Below, in pieces: positions 7,598-15,849 of a DNA stretch of 64,000 nt. The number at the start of each line of letters is the position of its first letter. The first letter of the stretch is position 1. Made by a program: the position numbers and the translations under genes. Where the stretch lies: assembly GCF_000756385.1 (NCBI RefSeq), contig NZ_JNFC01000001.1, forward strand, positions 124,001-188,000, written 5' to 3'. Below the pieces are notes generated by a model. That model was not told the origin of the DNA and ran no database searches. It saw nothing but the letters and a program-made list of their open reading frames with translations. This DNA comes from Sphingopyxis sp. LC363 (lineage in GTDB: Bacteria > Pseudomonadota > Alphaproteobacteria > Sphingomonadales > Sphingomonadaceae).

Positions 7598-7816
7598 TTG
7601 CAACTCGCACCGCGGCGGTCCGCGCGATTGCGCGCGGATGGGCAAGCGGTGTTCGCTGTGATGCCGCCGGAGCGGCGATCAGCAACCGTCCGACACGCGG
7701 CCGGACCTACATGATGCCTGGCAGGATAATCCCCGAAATGGCCGCCAGTCGTTCCATTCCGTGAGACGGATTATGTCAGAATCCGGGAGTCCCGGCAAGC
7801 CGTCCGGGGCCATCGC

Positions 7817-8737
7817 CTACCGGTGTGCCGCCGCCTCAAGCTCGGCGATCTTGTCCGAGCAGACCTGATGGACCACGCGACCGAGTTCCTCCACGCGCTC
7901 GCCGAGCCAGGTGAGTTCCTCTTCGCTTATCCGGTAATGTTTTGAGTACCTTGCCTTCGTGTAAGCTTCTTTCAGCTTCTGGAACATCGACCTCTCGCGA
8001 TGGGTCCCCTCCGGCCAGATACCAAAAAGGCGACGGTCGAGCCCCTCTGCGAGCGAACGCAGGAAGGCGATGTTGTGGTTGTACGGTGTGTACAATGTCA
8101 GGGTGAGCAGCAGTCCTTGGTACAGTCGTTCCGTCGCTTGATGGAGATCAAAGGCAGCGTATTTAAGCTGATTGTCACCGACGCTCTTTCGCGCGCGTTC
8201 GAGAGAATATTGAGCCGCCGGCATGTACTCGTCGAAATAATCTTTTGCCGCGGCCAACGCTTGGCTCGGTGTTTTCGGCTTCGGGTTGGCCAACTCGCTA
8301 TCGTCAGCTTCGTAAAGCGCAATGCCGTCCTTCGCGACCTCCATGAAGAAGACGCGGCCATGCGAGAGCCCGTCATTCACCTCGTGCAAGCTGTGCACGA
8401 TGAAATTGACCGGCGTGTGGAGCGTCTTCTCAATCGTATAGGCGCGAATGAGACGCTCCTCGGCCTTCGCCCAATAGGCGGCGCGGTCGGTCATCTCCTT
8501 CTGACTGACGATGACGAGGATGTCGTAGTCAGATTTATACTGGTTCGCCGACAGCGGCGCATCGACCCAGTCGCCTCGCGCGTGACTGCCGAACAGGATG
8601 ATCTTGAGGATACGCGCACCTTTGCGCGGTCCCGTCGCGTTCTCGGTCGCGCCCCGAAACTCCTCGAAGATCGTCTCGACGATCCGTTCGAGTTCGCGCT
8701 GCTTGGCGGCGGGAAGATGGGTGAGATCGTTACGCAT
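7817..8737 (-). CDS. Nucleotidyltransferase-HEPN fusion protein
   Basis: A 306-residue two-domain protein. Residues about 35-145 are a minimal nucleotidyltransferase with an intact active site, FGSHARGDW followed by SDYDILVIV. Residues about 160-300 are a HEPN domain (KYAAFDLHQATERLYQGLLL...YNHNIAFL). In two-gene MNT/HEPN systems the HEPN protein is an RNase toxin that the MNT protein AMPylates; here both are on one chain. A short R-Y-S-K-H occurs near residue 270, one residue tighter than the canonical Rx4-6H of active HEPN RNases. It starts about 40 bases after the relaxase stop, so it may be cotranscribed with the transfer genes. Confidence 0.8.
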   Translation of the reverse strand: MRNDLTHLPAAKQRELERIVETIFEEFRGATENATGPRKGARILKIILFGSHARGDWVDAPLSANQYKSDYDILVIVSQKEMTDRAAYWAKAEERLIRAYTIEKTLHTPVNFIVHSLHEVNDGLSHGRVFFMEVAKDGIALYEADDSELANPKPKTPSQALAAAKDYFDEYMPAAQYSLERARKSVGDNQLKYAAFDLHQATERLYQGLLLTLTLYTPYNHNIAFLRSLAEGLDRRLFGIWPEGTHRERSMFQKLKEAYTKARYSKHYRISEEELTWLGERVEELGRVVHQVCSDKIAELEAAAHR

Positions 8738-8777
8738 GTGGCGGAATCTTCGGGAAGATCGCATGCTTTGGCAAGAG

Positions 8778-11588
8778 CTAAAGCCCCATGCCGGGCAGCG
8801 AGGTCGCGGCCTGCGAAACCGCCGCGCTGATCGCCTTGTCGGCAGCGGGCGCGGCGATGGTGGCTTGCGCCATGGCCGCGGCCGCGGCGGGTGCCTGTGA
8901 CAGCGCGGTCTGGACGACCCCGGCGCGTTCATTGATCGCCGACGTCAGTTTCGTGCGATCGTCGGTGACGATCGTCGCCGACTCCTTCGCGCGCGAGATG
9001 CCGACATAGAAGCTCTTCTGGTCGACCAAATTGGTCGCCTTGCTGTCGGCGTGGATAATGACATGATCGGCGGTGCGCCCCTGCGCGGCGAAGGCGGTTT
9101 CAACATAGGCATGGGCGATATGCCGGTCGCGCGCGGCATCGAGGTGGAGCGTCTGTGCCTGACCGCGCGCGCCAAGCACCGTCGCGGTCCGTGCCTGCTC
9201 GTCGATTGCGGTGATTTCGCCGCGCGCGCCGTTGATCCGCCCGGTATCGCGATCGTTACGGGTAAAGCGGATGCTGTCGCCGGTCCTGAGGTCCATATTC
9301 TGCGGCGCGAATAGCTGCACCTTGCTGGCGCCCCATTGGCGGAGCCGCCAGTCGACCTCACGCCCGTCCTCGGACCTCAGCGCAATCGCAGCCTTCGCCG
9401 GATCGACCGCCTCGACCCGATAGGCTTCGCCACGCGCGACACCCTTGTCAGCATAATCGCGGGTAAAGCGAACGACATCGCCACGGTCATAGCTTAGCGG
9501 GTCGCGCGCCTCGGCGCGCGTGAGACTCTTGTTGGCGAGGCTTTCGACGGCGACGGCGGGACCGGAAAGCGCTCCCGACTTGGTCAGCGCCGCCCTTATG
9601 TCCGCCGTCAACGCGTCGCGGCCCTCACGCGATGGTTCGATGACCAGAGTTCGCGCCCGCGCCGCCTTGTCGAGCCCGGCATAGCGCTCGGCGATGGCGG
9701 CGAAGCGGCCAGTGCGATCGGCGTGTTCGACGATCTGGCCACCGCCACGATCGAGCGCTGCGAGCGCTTTCTTCGCATCGCCCTCGATCGACGCGAGCAC
9801 CGCCTCCTTCGTGGCCGCGTTGCTCTGCCGGACGATTTCGCCCAGCGTGGCGGTTTCCATACCGGCGCCCTGAAGCTGAGCGAACGCCGCGCCGGCCTCA
9901 ACCGATCCGAGCTGCTTCACATCACCCACCAGGATGACGCGGGCATCATGCTGCTCGGCCAAATCGAACAGCCGCGCGGTATCGCGCGCCGACAAGAGCG
10001 AAGCTTCATCGACGATCCACGCGACCGGCTGACCGGGCACAGAACCTTCCGGCGCGAGCAAATGGCGCGCCACAGTATCGCCGCGCGTACCGAGCGCCTC
10101 GCCAAGTGTCATCGCCGCCGATGCGGTCGGCGCCAGCGCGACCACCGACACGCCGCGTGCTTCAGCCTCGCGCGCGAAAGTTGCGAGCACTGTCGTCGTC
10201 TTGGCGGTGCCAGCATAGCCCTGCACCGCAGTGATCCGATTGCGACTGGTAAGGAGCTGCTCGGTCGCGGTCTTCTGGTCAGGGTTCCAGCCAAAGCCGG
10301 ACCGCTCCGCCTGCGCCGCCGCACCCGCGACAGCCTTGGCGGCGGCGAGCGGCGAGGCGATCGGCGCGAGCGCGCCGCGCCCTTGCGCTTCGATACGCAG
10401 CAACGTCTTCTCGGCGGCGATGTTCTGGCGGGTCGTGAACCCGGCAAACGCGGCGCCCCGCCGATCGACGAACGTGCGGTCAACCAACTCGTCCTCTCTG
10501 GTGGCCCGTCCGATCGCATCACCAATCTCGGCATAGCTGACTTTCCCAAGGCCAAACCGCCCCGCTTCCTCGTGCAGAGCCGCGACCGCAAACACCGATT
10601 GCCGCTCGCCAAGCTTGTCGGCGGCATGGGCGACGGCGCGGTCGGCGATCGATGGATCGGGAAGACGAACGCCGCTCGCCGCCCTGCCCTCGGCCTCGCG
10701 CACCAACGCCAGCCGGGCCTCGGCATCGAACCCAGCCCGGTCGGCGGTCGCGCGCCAGTCGGCGACAAGCGCGCTATGGTCAGTCGCCACCTTCGCCTGC
10801 CGCGTGTCGAGCGCGGCAACCTGCTTTTCGGCGGCGCTGGCTTCGTCGCGCGATGTGCCCCGCTCGCCGAGCGCGGCCTCGATCTCGGCGCTACGCGTGC
10901 TGAACGCCGCCATCACGTTGGCCGAGACGCCCCTTATCTCGAACATCGAGTCCTTGCCCGGCGAAATCTCATAGCCGAGTTCGCGAACCTTCAACGCCAG
11001 CTCCTGCCGGTAGATCGAGCCAATCTGTTTCTGGAGCTGGTAGATCGCGCGCGGTTCAAAGCTGCGCCACGATCCATCTTCGCCCTGCGTCGCATTCATG
11101 ATCACATTATGTGTGTGAAGCTGCGGGTCCTGCGCCCGGCTCGTCCCATGCTGGAAGCTGGCGACGACGAGATTGCCAGTCGCCTCCCGGGTCACGCTGC
11201 CGCCGTGCCGGACGCGGGTCGCGGCCATATGCGCCTCGACATGCGCGAGCGCGGTCTTCACCGCCTCCCCATGCGCCGCGATCAACCGCCGATCGCCGGC
11301 AACCTCGGCCATGATCGACACCGACTTGGGCGCACTCAGCGTCACATCCCAGCCGGGGCGATGCTCAAGCTGCCCGTCACGCACCGTGCCGAGTTGCTGG
11401 CCCGCGACCTTGCCGTCGAGGAGTTCGCGAAAGGCGTCGCGATCGACGTCACCCGACAGCCCAAGCTCCTCGGCGCCTTTGCCGTGCCATTCGGACGGCG
11501 ACAGCCCGCCTTCGGCGTAGTAATCGTCGGCCTCATAATAGCTGCTCGCCTGTGCTGAGCTGGTGAGCGCCGATACCGACGCGACCAT
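8778..11588 (-). CDS. traA: MobF-family conjugative relaxase-helicase
   Basis: A 936-residue MobF relaxase (TrwC/TraI type). It nicks the transfer origin and unwinds the strand during conjugation. The N-terminal relaxase domain has two tyrosine pairs, Y17-Y18 and Y23-Y24, and the three-histidine metal site H147, H158, H160 (DPQLHTH). A helicase domain follows, with a Walker A-like loop GYAGTAKT at 457-464 and Walker B at IVDEAS near 525-530. The C-terminal SF1 motif ends FYVGISRAK. The Walker A loop has Ala where the Gly before Lys is normally found. Its start overlaps the traD stop by one base (TGATG), so the pair is coupled. Length is normal for the family. Confidence 0.95.
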   Translation of the reverse strand: MVASVSALTSSAQASSYYEADDYYAEGGLSPSEWHGKGAEELGLSGDVDRDAFRELLDGKVAGQQLGTVRDGQLEHRPGWDVTLSAPKSVSIMAEVAGDRRLIAAHGEAVKTALAHVEAHMAATRVRHGGSVTREATGNLVVASFQHGTSRAQDPQLHTHNVIMNATQGEDGSWRSFEPRAIYQLQKQIGSIYRQELALKVRELGYEISPGKDSMFEIRGVSANVMAAFSTRSAEIEAALGERGTSRDEASAAEKQVAALDTRQAKVATDHSALVADWRATADRAGFDAEARLALVREAEGRAASGVRLPDPSIADRAVAHAADKLGERQSVFAVAALHEEAGRFGLGKVSYAEIGDAIGRATREDELVDRTFVDRRGAAFAGFTTRQNIAAEKTLLRIEAQGRGALAPIASPLAAAKAVAGAAAQAERSGFGWNPDQKTATEQLLTSRNRITAVQGYAGTAKTTTVLATFAREAEARGVSVVALAPTASAAMTLGEALGTRGDTVARHLLAPEGSVPGQPVAWIVDEASLLSARDTARLFDLAEQHDARVILVGDVKQLGSVEAGAAFAQLQGAGMETATLGEIVRQSNAATKEAVLASIEGDAKKALAALDRGGGQIVEHADRTGRFAAIAERYAGLDKAARARTLVIEPSREGRDALTADIRAALTKSGALSGPAVAVESLANKSLTRAEARDPLSYDRGDVVRFTRDYADKGVARGEAYRVEAVDPAKAAIALRSEDGREVDWRLRQWGASKVQLFAPQNMDLRTGDSIRFTRNDRDTGRINGARGEITAIDEQARTATVLGARGQAQTLHLDAARDRHIAHAYVETAFAAQGRTADHVIIHADSKATNLVDQKSFYVGISRAKESATIVTDDRTKLTSAINERAGVVQTALSQAPAAAAAMAQATIAAPAADKAISAAVSQAATSLPGMGL

Positions 11589-13474
11589 CAGATCGGCCCA
11601 CCATCATCTGCGGGCGGGGGTGCCGGCGGCTTCTTCCTTGGTTTTGGCTTCTCCGCCGCTGGCGGCGCAGCGTCCTCGGCTTTCTCCAGCGCAGGCGCTT
11701 CTATCGACCGGTGCCAGAGGGTCGTCTCTGGGTTCGCCGCGACGAAGGCAGGCTGGCGCGGCTCGCCGCGTTTCTCGATATGGTCGGCGGTGAGCGCGAT
11801 GCGCGCGACCGGGAGCCCGTCAGGGAATAGCAAATAACCCTCATAGCGTGCGAGGCGGAGTTCGCTTTCGAACACGGCGGGACGGGTCTTGCGCTGGCGA
11901 CCGAGCGTCATCCGCGGTTTGTCGTCGCCCTCGCCCAGCGCGCCGGTCATGGTCTGGATCTCGACCTCGCAGGTGCCGATCGTGTCGCTAGCCCAGCGGC
12001 GGGATTCGCCGTCGCCCATCTGGAGGAAGAGCTTGGTGTTGCAGCAGCCGAGCATGGATTCGGCAAGGTCATCGCCGTAGCGATGCCGCATCTGCCCGAC
12101 GCCCTGGAAGGTCAGCACAACCGCTGCCCCGAACTTGCGGCCCTCGGGCAGCAACCGCGTCAGATTATCGACACGCGGCAAGTCGGCAAGCTCGTCGAGC
12201 AGGAACCAGACGCGGCGGTCGGATGACGGAGCAAGGCCCAGCATGGCGCTCGCGGCGCATTCGAGCCAGCAGGCGAGCAGAGGCTTGAGCGCCGCAAACT
12301 GCTCTTCCTTCCGCGGCACGAAGATCCAGGGCTTGGCGCCCTTCATCTCGTCGAGGCCGGCGATGAAATCGCGGAACGAAAAGGCCTTCTCGCCCTCTTC
12401 GGGCATGCGAAGGAACTGGATTAGGTTCGCGGCTTTTGCGAGCATGAAGAGCACGCTGCCGGTGGCCCGGTCGGCGTCGTCGGAGAAGGTGCGCGCCGAC
12501 GACGTATCCTTGAGCCAGGTCTTGAGCTTGTCCTTGTCCATCTTTTGCAGCGCTTCGAGCAGGTCGGGCAGTGTGCATTTCTTCTCCTTCCAGAGTTCCC
12601 GGATCATGTTCGCGACGAGGATGCGGCTGGTTTCCAGCCAGACGTCATCGTCCTGCTTCCCGGTCTCGGTAACGAGCTGCTGCGCGATGCGATCGGCGTC
12701 GGCGGGGTGGGCGATCTCGGCGAAGGGCGACCAATAAACGCAGCGGGCGTCGAACGGATTGAGGATGACGTCGCCGCATTCGGGCCGGTAGTAATGGGCG
12801 ATGAATTCGCCGCTGGTGTCGTAGACCAGCGCCGCCTCGCCGCGCGCGGCGATCCCGTCGAGCATCTGGCGCAGCACCGTCGTTTTGCCGCTGCCCGTTG
12901 TGCCGACCATCGCCATGTGCCGGGTTTCGAGGCGGCGGGGAAAGGGGACCGGACCGATCGTCAGCGGATGCGAACCGGCTTCGGCTCGCGCCAGCTTCAC
13001 AAGCTCCTTCTCGCTCGTCACCCTGGTGCCATCGATCACGCGATCGCGAAGAGCGCGTTCACGTCTGCGCGCGGCGACATCGCGGAGCAGGAACAGGGCG
13101 GACAGCCACCCGACAAACCCCAGCATGGCGCCGCGCATGACGAACGACTTGGCGATGCTCGCCCGGCGGACAAAATAGGGATCGGTGGCGACCGTGCGAG
13201 CGGGCGTCAGATAGTCCGTCCCCTCATAACGGATGACGATCCCCGGATCGCCACCGCCACTTCCCGCAAACCACGACAGCATCTTGGCGTGATAATGGGT
13301 GCCGGTGTCCCGAAGGATGCTCGGGTCGAGCATCAGATAGGGCGCCGCCAAACCGCCGAGCGCGATCGACGCGACCATGATCGCACACTGTCGTTTGAAC
13401 CGCCGCGTCTGACTGTAGCGAAGATGACGCCGCAGCGCCTCGGCATGGAGCCGGAGATCGTGAGGTTCGCTCAT
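11588..13474 (-). CDS. traD: TraD/TrwB-type conjugative coupling protein
   Basis: A 628-residue coupling ATPase that links relaxosome to a type IV secretion channel at the inner membrane. Two membrane helices lie near residues 29-49 and 112-131. Walker A is GTTGSGKT at 191-198 and Walker B is VWFLLDELADLP. The C-terminal tail is Pro/Lys/Ala rich (KPKPRKKPPAPPPADD), likely disordered. It sits between the ribbon-helix-helix mobilization gene (ATGA overlap) and the relaxase (TGATG overlap), forming a compact mobilization operon. No mating-pair genes are found in the window, so it presumably uses another element's channel. Confidence 0.93.
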   Translation of the reverse strand: MSEPHDLRLHAEALRRHLRYSQTRRFKRQCAIMVASIALGGLAAPYLMLDPSILRDTGTHYHAKMLSWFAGSGGGDPGIVIRYEGTDYLTPARTVATDPYFVRRASIAKSFVMRGAMLGFVGWLSALFLLRDVAARRRERALRDRVIDGTRVTSEKELVKLARAEAGSHPLTIGPVPFPRRLETRHMAMVGTTGSGKTTVLRQMLDGIAARGEAALVYDTSGEFIAHYYRPECGDVILNPFDARCVYWSPFAEIAHPADADRIAQQLVTETGKQDDDVWLETSRILVANMIRELWKEKKCTLPDLLEALQKMDKDKLKTWLKDTSSARTFSDDADRATGSVLFMLAKAANLIQFLRMPEEGEKAFSFRDFIAGLDEMKGAKPWIFVPRKEEQFAALKPLLACWLECAASAMLGLAPSSDRRVWFLLDELADLPRVDNLTRLLPEGRKFGAAVVLTFQGVGQMRHRYGDDLAESMLGCCNTKLFLQMGDGESRRWASDTIGTCEVEIQTMTGALGEGDDKPRMTLGRQRKTRPAVFESELRLARYEGYLLFPDGLPVARIALTADHIEKRGEPRQPAFVAANPETTLWHRSIEAPALEKAEDAAPPAAEKPKPRKKPPAPPPADDGGPI

Positions 13475-13839
13475 GGCCGTTCCCCCGCTGCCGCGCGTTG
13501 CCGATCATAGGCCCGCTGCGTCTCGGCGGTGATGACCTCGTCACTCTTGCCGCCGCCCATCGCGGCGCCGCGCGCATAGCAATAAGCGGCGCAGGCCGTG
13601 TGCAGGGTGCGGTCGAGCAGGTGTTCGACGTCGGCCAATCGCGTGCTGATCGACGCCACCTCGGCGACCAGTTCGCGATCGTCTGCGCTGCTGACGGTGG
13701 GATTTATTTGCCCGTCGATCCCCGCCTTCACGCAGCGGCGGAGCATCGCGTAAACCGTCTTGCCCTGCCGGTCGGCCAGCGCGCGAAGCGCGGTATCGAG
13801 CGCCGCGGGCAGGCGAATAGAATGTTGGACGGTCTTCAT
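13471..13839 (-). CDS. Ribbon-helix-helix mobilization accessory protein
   Basis: A 122-residue basic protein whose N-terminus (KTVQHSIRLPAALDTALRALADRQGKTVYAMLRR) has ribbon-helix-helix pattern, followed by a helical tail. Proteins of this kind (TrwA/MobC-like) bind the transfer origin and repress the operon. It is first in the traD-relaxase operon, overlaps traD by ATGA, and has GGAGG before its ATG. An inverted repeat, a likely binding site, lies just upstream at 13854-13874. Confidence 0.7.
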   Translation of the reverse strand: MKTVQHSIRLPAALDTALRALADRQGKTVYAMLRRCVKAGIDGQINPTVSSADDRELVAEVASISTRLADVEHLLDRTLHTACAAYCYARGAAMGGGKSDEVITAETQRAYDRQRAAAGERP

Positions 13840-13853
13840 CGGACCGCCTCCGC

Positions 13854-13874
13854 GAGGGTGCGGATCGCACCCTC
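13854..13874. promoter_or_regulatory. Inverted repeat before the mobilization operon (candidate operator/oriT part)
   Basis: GAGGGTGCG, a 3-base spacer, then CGCACCCTC: a perfect 9-base dyad 15 bases before the start of the ribbon-helix-helix gene. The right arm with its left neighbours (GATCGCACCCTC) recurs at 13927-13938. The whole 13840-14046 gap holds no convincing gene and is the best place for a transfer origin of this MobF system. No known nic sequence is recognised. Confidence 0.45.
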
Positions 13875-14046
13875 GGATTTTGGCGGAATAGCGTCACTTC
13901 GGCGAACCAATGACGGAGCGCACTCTGATCGCACCCTCAAAAAGCGGCGGAAAAGCTGGATGCACCCGTGCGTGAGGTGTGTATCCAAATTACGGGTCCG
14001 ATGCGTAGCATCGCGGCCCTGCGACCTTGCATTAAAGACGATCGAT

Positions 14047-14574
14047 TCAGACATGATCAGGACCCTCCGTGACGGGGCGTTTTGCTCCCTTGCGAGCGGC
14101 CCAATCGGCGATCATTGTCTTCGCTTCGCGGTCGGCCGTTTGGCGGTCGTAAGGATTTCTTGCCGGTGGAGATTTGCGACGGCCATTGTCCACAAGCCAG
14201 GCGAGGATAGCGCGCTCAATAGCGGCCCGCATATGTTCGCGAAGATCGTTCGCCTCGAAGGGATCGAGGGCAATCGTGACGCCGCGGCTGAAGATTTCTC
14301 CGCCCAAGGGAAGCGCAAAATCGCCCGCCATTTGAAGCGGACCATCGATGTGACAGTGGCTCCCATCTCCGTCGTAGGTGGCAAGCGGCGGTCGCTCGGC
14401 GTAGCGCCAGAAATTGACCGCAGCGCGGTAGGTGTCGCCATCCTCGCCGTGGGCGAGCAACTTTTCGATGATCGGCCACATGTAGATGGCGGTCTGAACA
14501 TCGGCGTCGATGTGCATGTCGGGCTTGGGCTTCGAAGAAAAGAAACGGGCGAGAGCGTTGCGAAGAACGGACAT
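14047..14574 (-). CDS. Hypothetical island protein
   Basis: A 175-residue soluble protein I do not recognise. It begins SVLRNALARFFSSKPKPD, has an acidic/aromatic middle (MWPIIEKLLAHGEDGDTYRAA), a region of beta character around GSHCHIDGPLQMAGDF, and a basic, Arg-rich C-terminus (VDNGRRKSPPARNPYDRQTADRE). The start at 14574 is chosen for an AGGAGG site 7 bases upstream; a longer frame to 14640 runs into the AlpA-like gene. It lies between the AlpA-like regulator and the mobilization operon, in the same orientation, so a role in regulation or processing of the element is possible but unsupported. Confidence 0.7.
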   Translation of the reverse strand: MSVLRNALARFFSSKPKPDMHIDADVQTAIYMWPIIEKLLAHGEDGDTYRAAVNFWRYAERPPLATYDGDGSHCHIDGPLQMAGDFALPLGGEIFSRGVTIALDPFEANDLREHMRAAIERAILAWLVDNGRRKSPPARNPYDRQTADREAKTMIADWAARKGAKRPVTEGPDHV

Positions 14575-14636
14575 GTCTTGTCCTCCTGAATCGAGAGGCG
14601 ATCGAAATGCGCAGGCGGCAATTCGCCGCGTCGGTA

Positions 14637-14810
14637 TCAAGTCTCGGGGCGAGCCTCGGTGAGCCGCGCGATGGATGCCGTCGTGATCAGCGTTCGCGTG
14701 CCGATCTTCAGCGCATCGATCTGGCCGGTCTTGATGAGCTTGTAGATTGTGCTCCGGCCCACGCCGAGCGCCTTGGCCGTGCGGTTGATCGAGTATGCGA
14801 GTTCATCCAT
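14637..14810 (-). CDS. AlpA/excisionase-like helix-turn-helix protein
   Basis: A 57-residue DNA-binding protein of the MerR-like helix-turn-helix type used by AlpA and excisionases: SINRTAKALGVGRSTIYKLIKTGQIDALKIGTRTLI is the typical winged-helix pattern. The ATG at 14810 is chosen because TGGAGG lies 6 bases before it; the upstream ATG at 14822 would overlap that site. Near the integrase, such proteins control excision or integrase expression. Repeated GTTCCCCGGTAA motifs upstream could be its sites. Confidence 0.85.
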   Translation of the reverse strand: MDELAYSINRTAKALGVGRSTIYKLIKTGQIDALKIGTRTLITTASIARLTEARPET

Positions 14811-14920
14811 TGTCGCCTCCATTGGAGTGCCGCGATGCGGCGGGCGACAGGATCATTTGCAGCTAATCGCCGGCAGTTCCAACGGCATGCGGATGTACGG
14901 GGAATCCGCCGTTCGCGGCT

Positions 14921-14976
14921 GTTCCCCGGTAACTGCCATCGAATAGAACGCGCACAAATGCGCCGTTCCCCGGTAA
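14921..14976. repeat. Direct repeats GTTCCCCGGTAA upstream of the AlpA-like gene
   Basis: The 12-mer GTTCCCCGGTAA occurs at 14921-14932 and 14965-14976, 44 bases apart (about four helical turns), with a degenerate inverted form (ACGGGGAA) near 14897. The 178-base gap between the AlpA-like gene and the membrane-protein gene holds these and no coding frame. They may be operators for the AlpA-like protein or another island regulator. Confidence 0.5.
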
Positions 14977-14988
14977 TTCAGGGTCGAA

Positions 14989-15843
14989 TTAAGACGAACG
15001 ATTTTTCGCGATCGTTTCCAGAATCTGCTTGGCGTAACTCGAAAGCTGGGTTTCGCCGGGCACCTCGCGGCGCCTGCTACGATACCAATCCTCCAGAAGC
15101 CCGACGACCAGCTTTTGATTGCCGCGCTTCTTGGCAATGTCGATCTTCCGCACGTCGGGATGTTCGATCAGCGACATCACCGCATCGGTATAATCGTACT
15201 TTCTGGGTGCTCCGACACGGCTCGGTTCGGCTTTGGCATCCGCGATCAGTTTGAGGACCTCCGCATCCAGAAATAGTTCTCGGTCGAACCAGAAACCGAC
15301 CGGGCCGAAGAGCGCACTGCGAATCGTCCCGTCCCTTGCAACATGAGCCGCCCGAAGCTTGCCGAAAAAATAGCGGTGGTCGATATCGCGCCGCGCCCCT
15401 TTCGTGGTTCGATAGAAGGCACGCAAAGTCGACTCGCGTTGGAGCAGGGAGAAGAGCCGTTCAAGGTTCCGCGCCGCAGGGTCGTCAGCATTGGCATAAA
15501 GAGCCGTCTGCGGCGCTGAGGCCTTCATCCCGCCATATTGGAACACGCGCCATGACGCGAACACGGCCATCGTCAGCACAAAACAAACCAGCCCGATGAT
15601 AACCACGGTATCGGCGCCAGGGGTTTCGCTAAGAGTGAGAAAGATACCGGGACCAAGGGTAATCATCGTTGCAAAAGCCGTGGCGGCAAGCGCCGAGCAT
15701 AGGAGCAAATAGCGACTTTGAATGACACGTGAGGCATCGGCCGCAATGCGATCTAGTTCAATAAGGCCCGCCTGTTCGTCAGCGCTGATGAAGCGGGCCG
15801 CGACGATGCGTAGCGGCAGCACTTCCTTCCGATCGTCCACCAT
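14989..15843 (-). CDS. Hypothetical membrane protein
   Basis: A 284-residue protein with two predicted membrane helices near residues 44-65 (YLLLCSALAATAFATMITLG) and 78-98 (VVIIGLVCFVLTMAVFA), then a soluble C-terminal part of about 180 residues (RNLERLFSLLQRESTLRAFYR... to ILETIAKNRSS). I do not recognise the family. It lies between integrase and AlpA-like genes, in the same orientation as both, and ends before a small gap. Island position and a cytoplasmic effector-like tail behind two helices make a defence or exclusion role conceivable, but nothing in the sequence proves it. Confidence 0.75.
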   Translation of the reverse strand: MVDDRKEVLPLRIVAARFISADEQAGLIELDRIAADASRVIQSRYLLLCSALAATAFATMITLGPGIFLTLSETPGADTVVIIGLVCFVLTMAVFASWRVFQYGGMKASAPQTALYANADDPAARNLERLFSLLQRESTLRAFYRTTKGARRDIDHRYFFGKLRAAHVARDGTIRSALFGPVGFWFDRELFLDAEVLKLIADAKAEPSRVGAPRKYDYTDAVMSLIEHPDVRKIDIAKKRGNQKLVVGLLEDWYRSRRREVPGETQLSSYAKQILETIAKNRSS

Positions 15844-15849
15844 CTTCTC

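Noticed and set aside
9723-11558. 611-codon open frame antisense to the relaxase
   Set aside because: Shadow of the MobF gene; no ribosome site or family pattern.
13836-14054. 72-codon frame in the gap before the mobilization operon
   Set aside because: No ribosome site, biased composition, and it overlaps the repeats and neighbouring gene.
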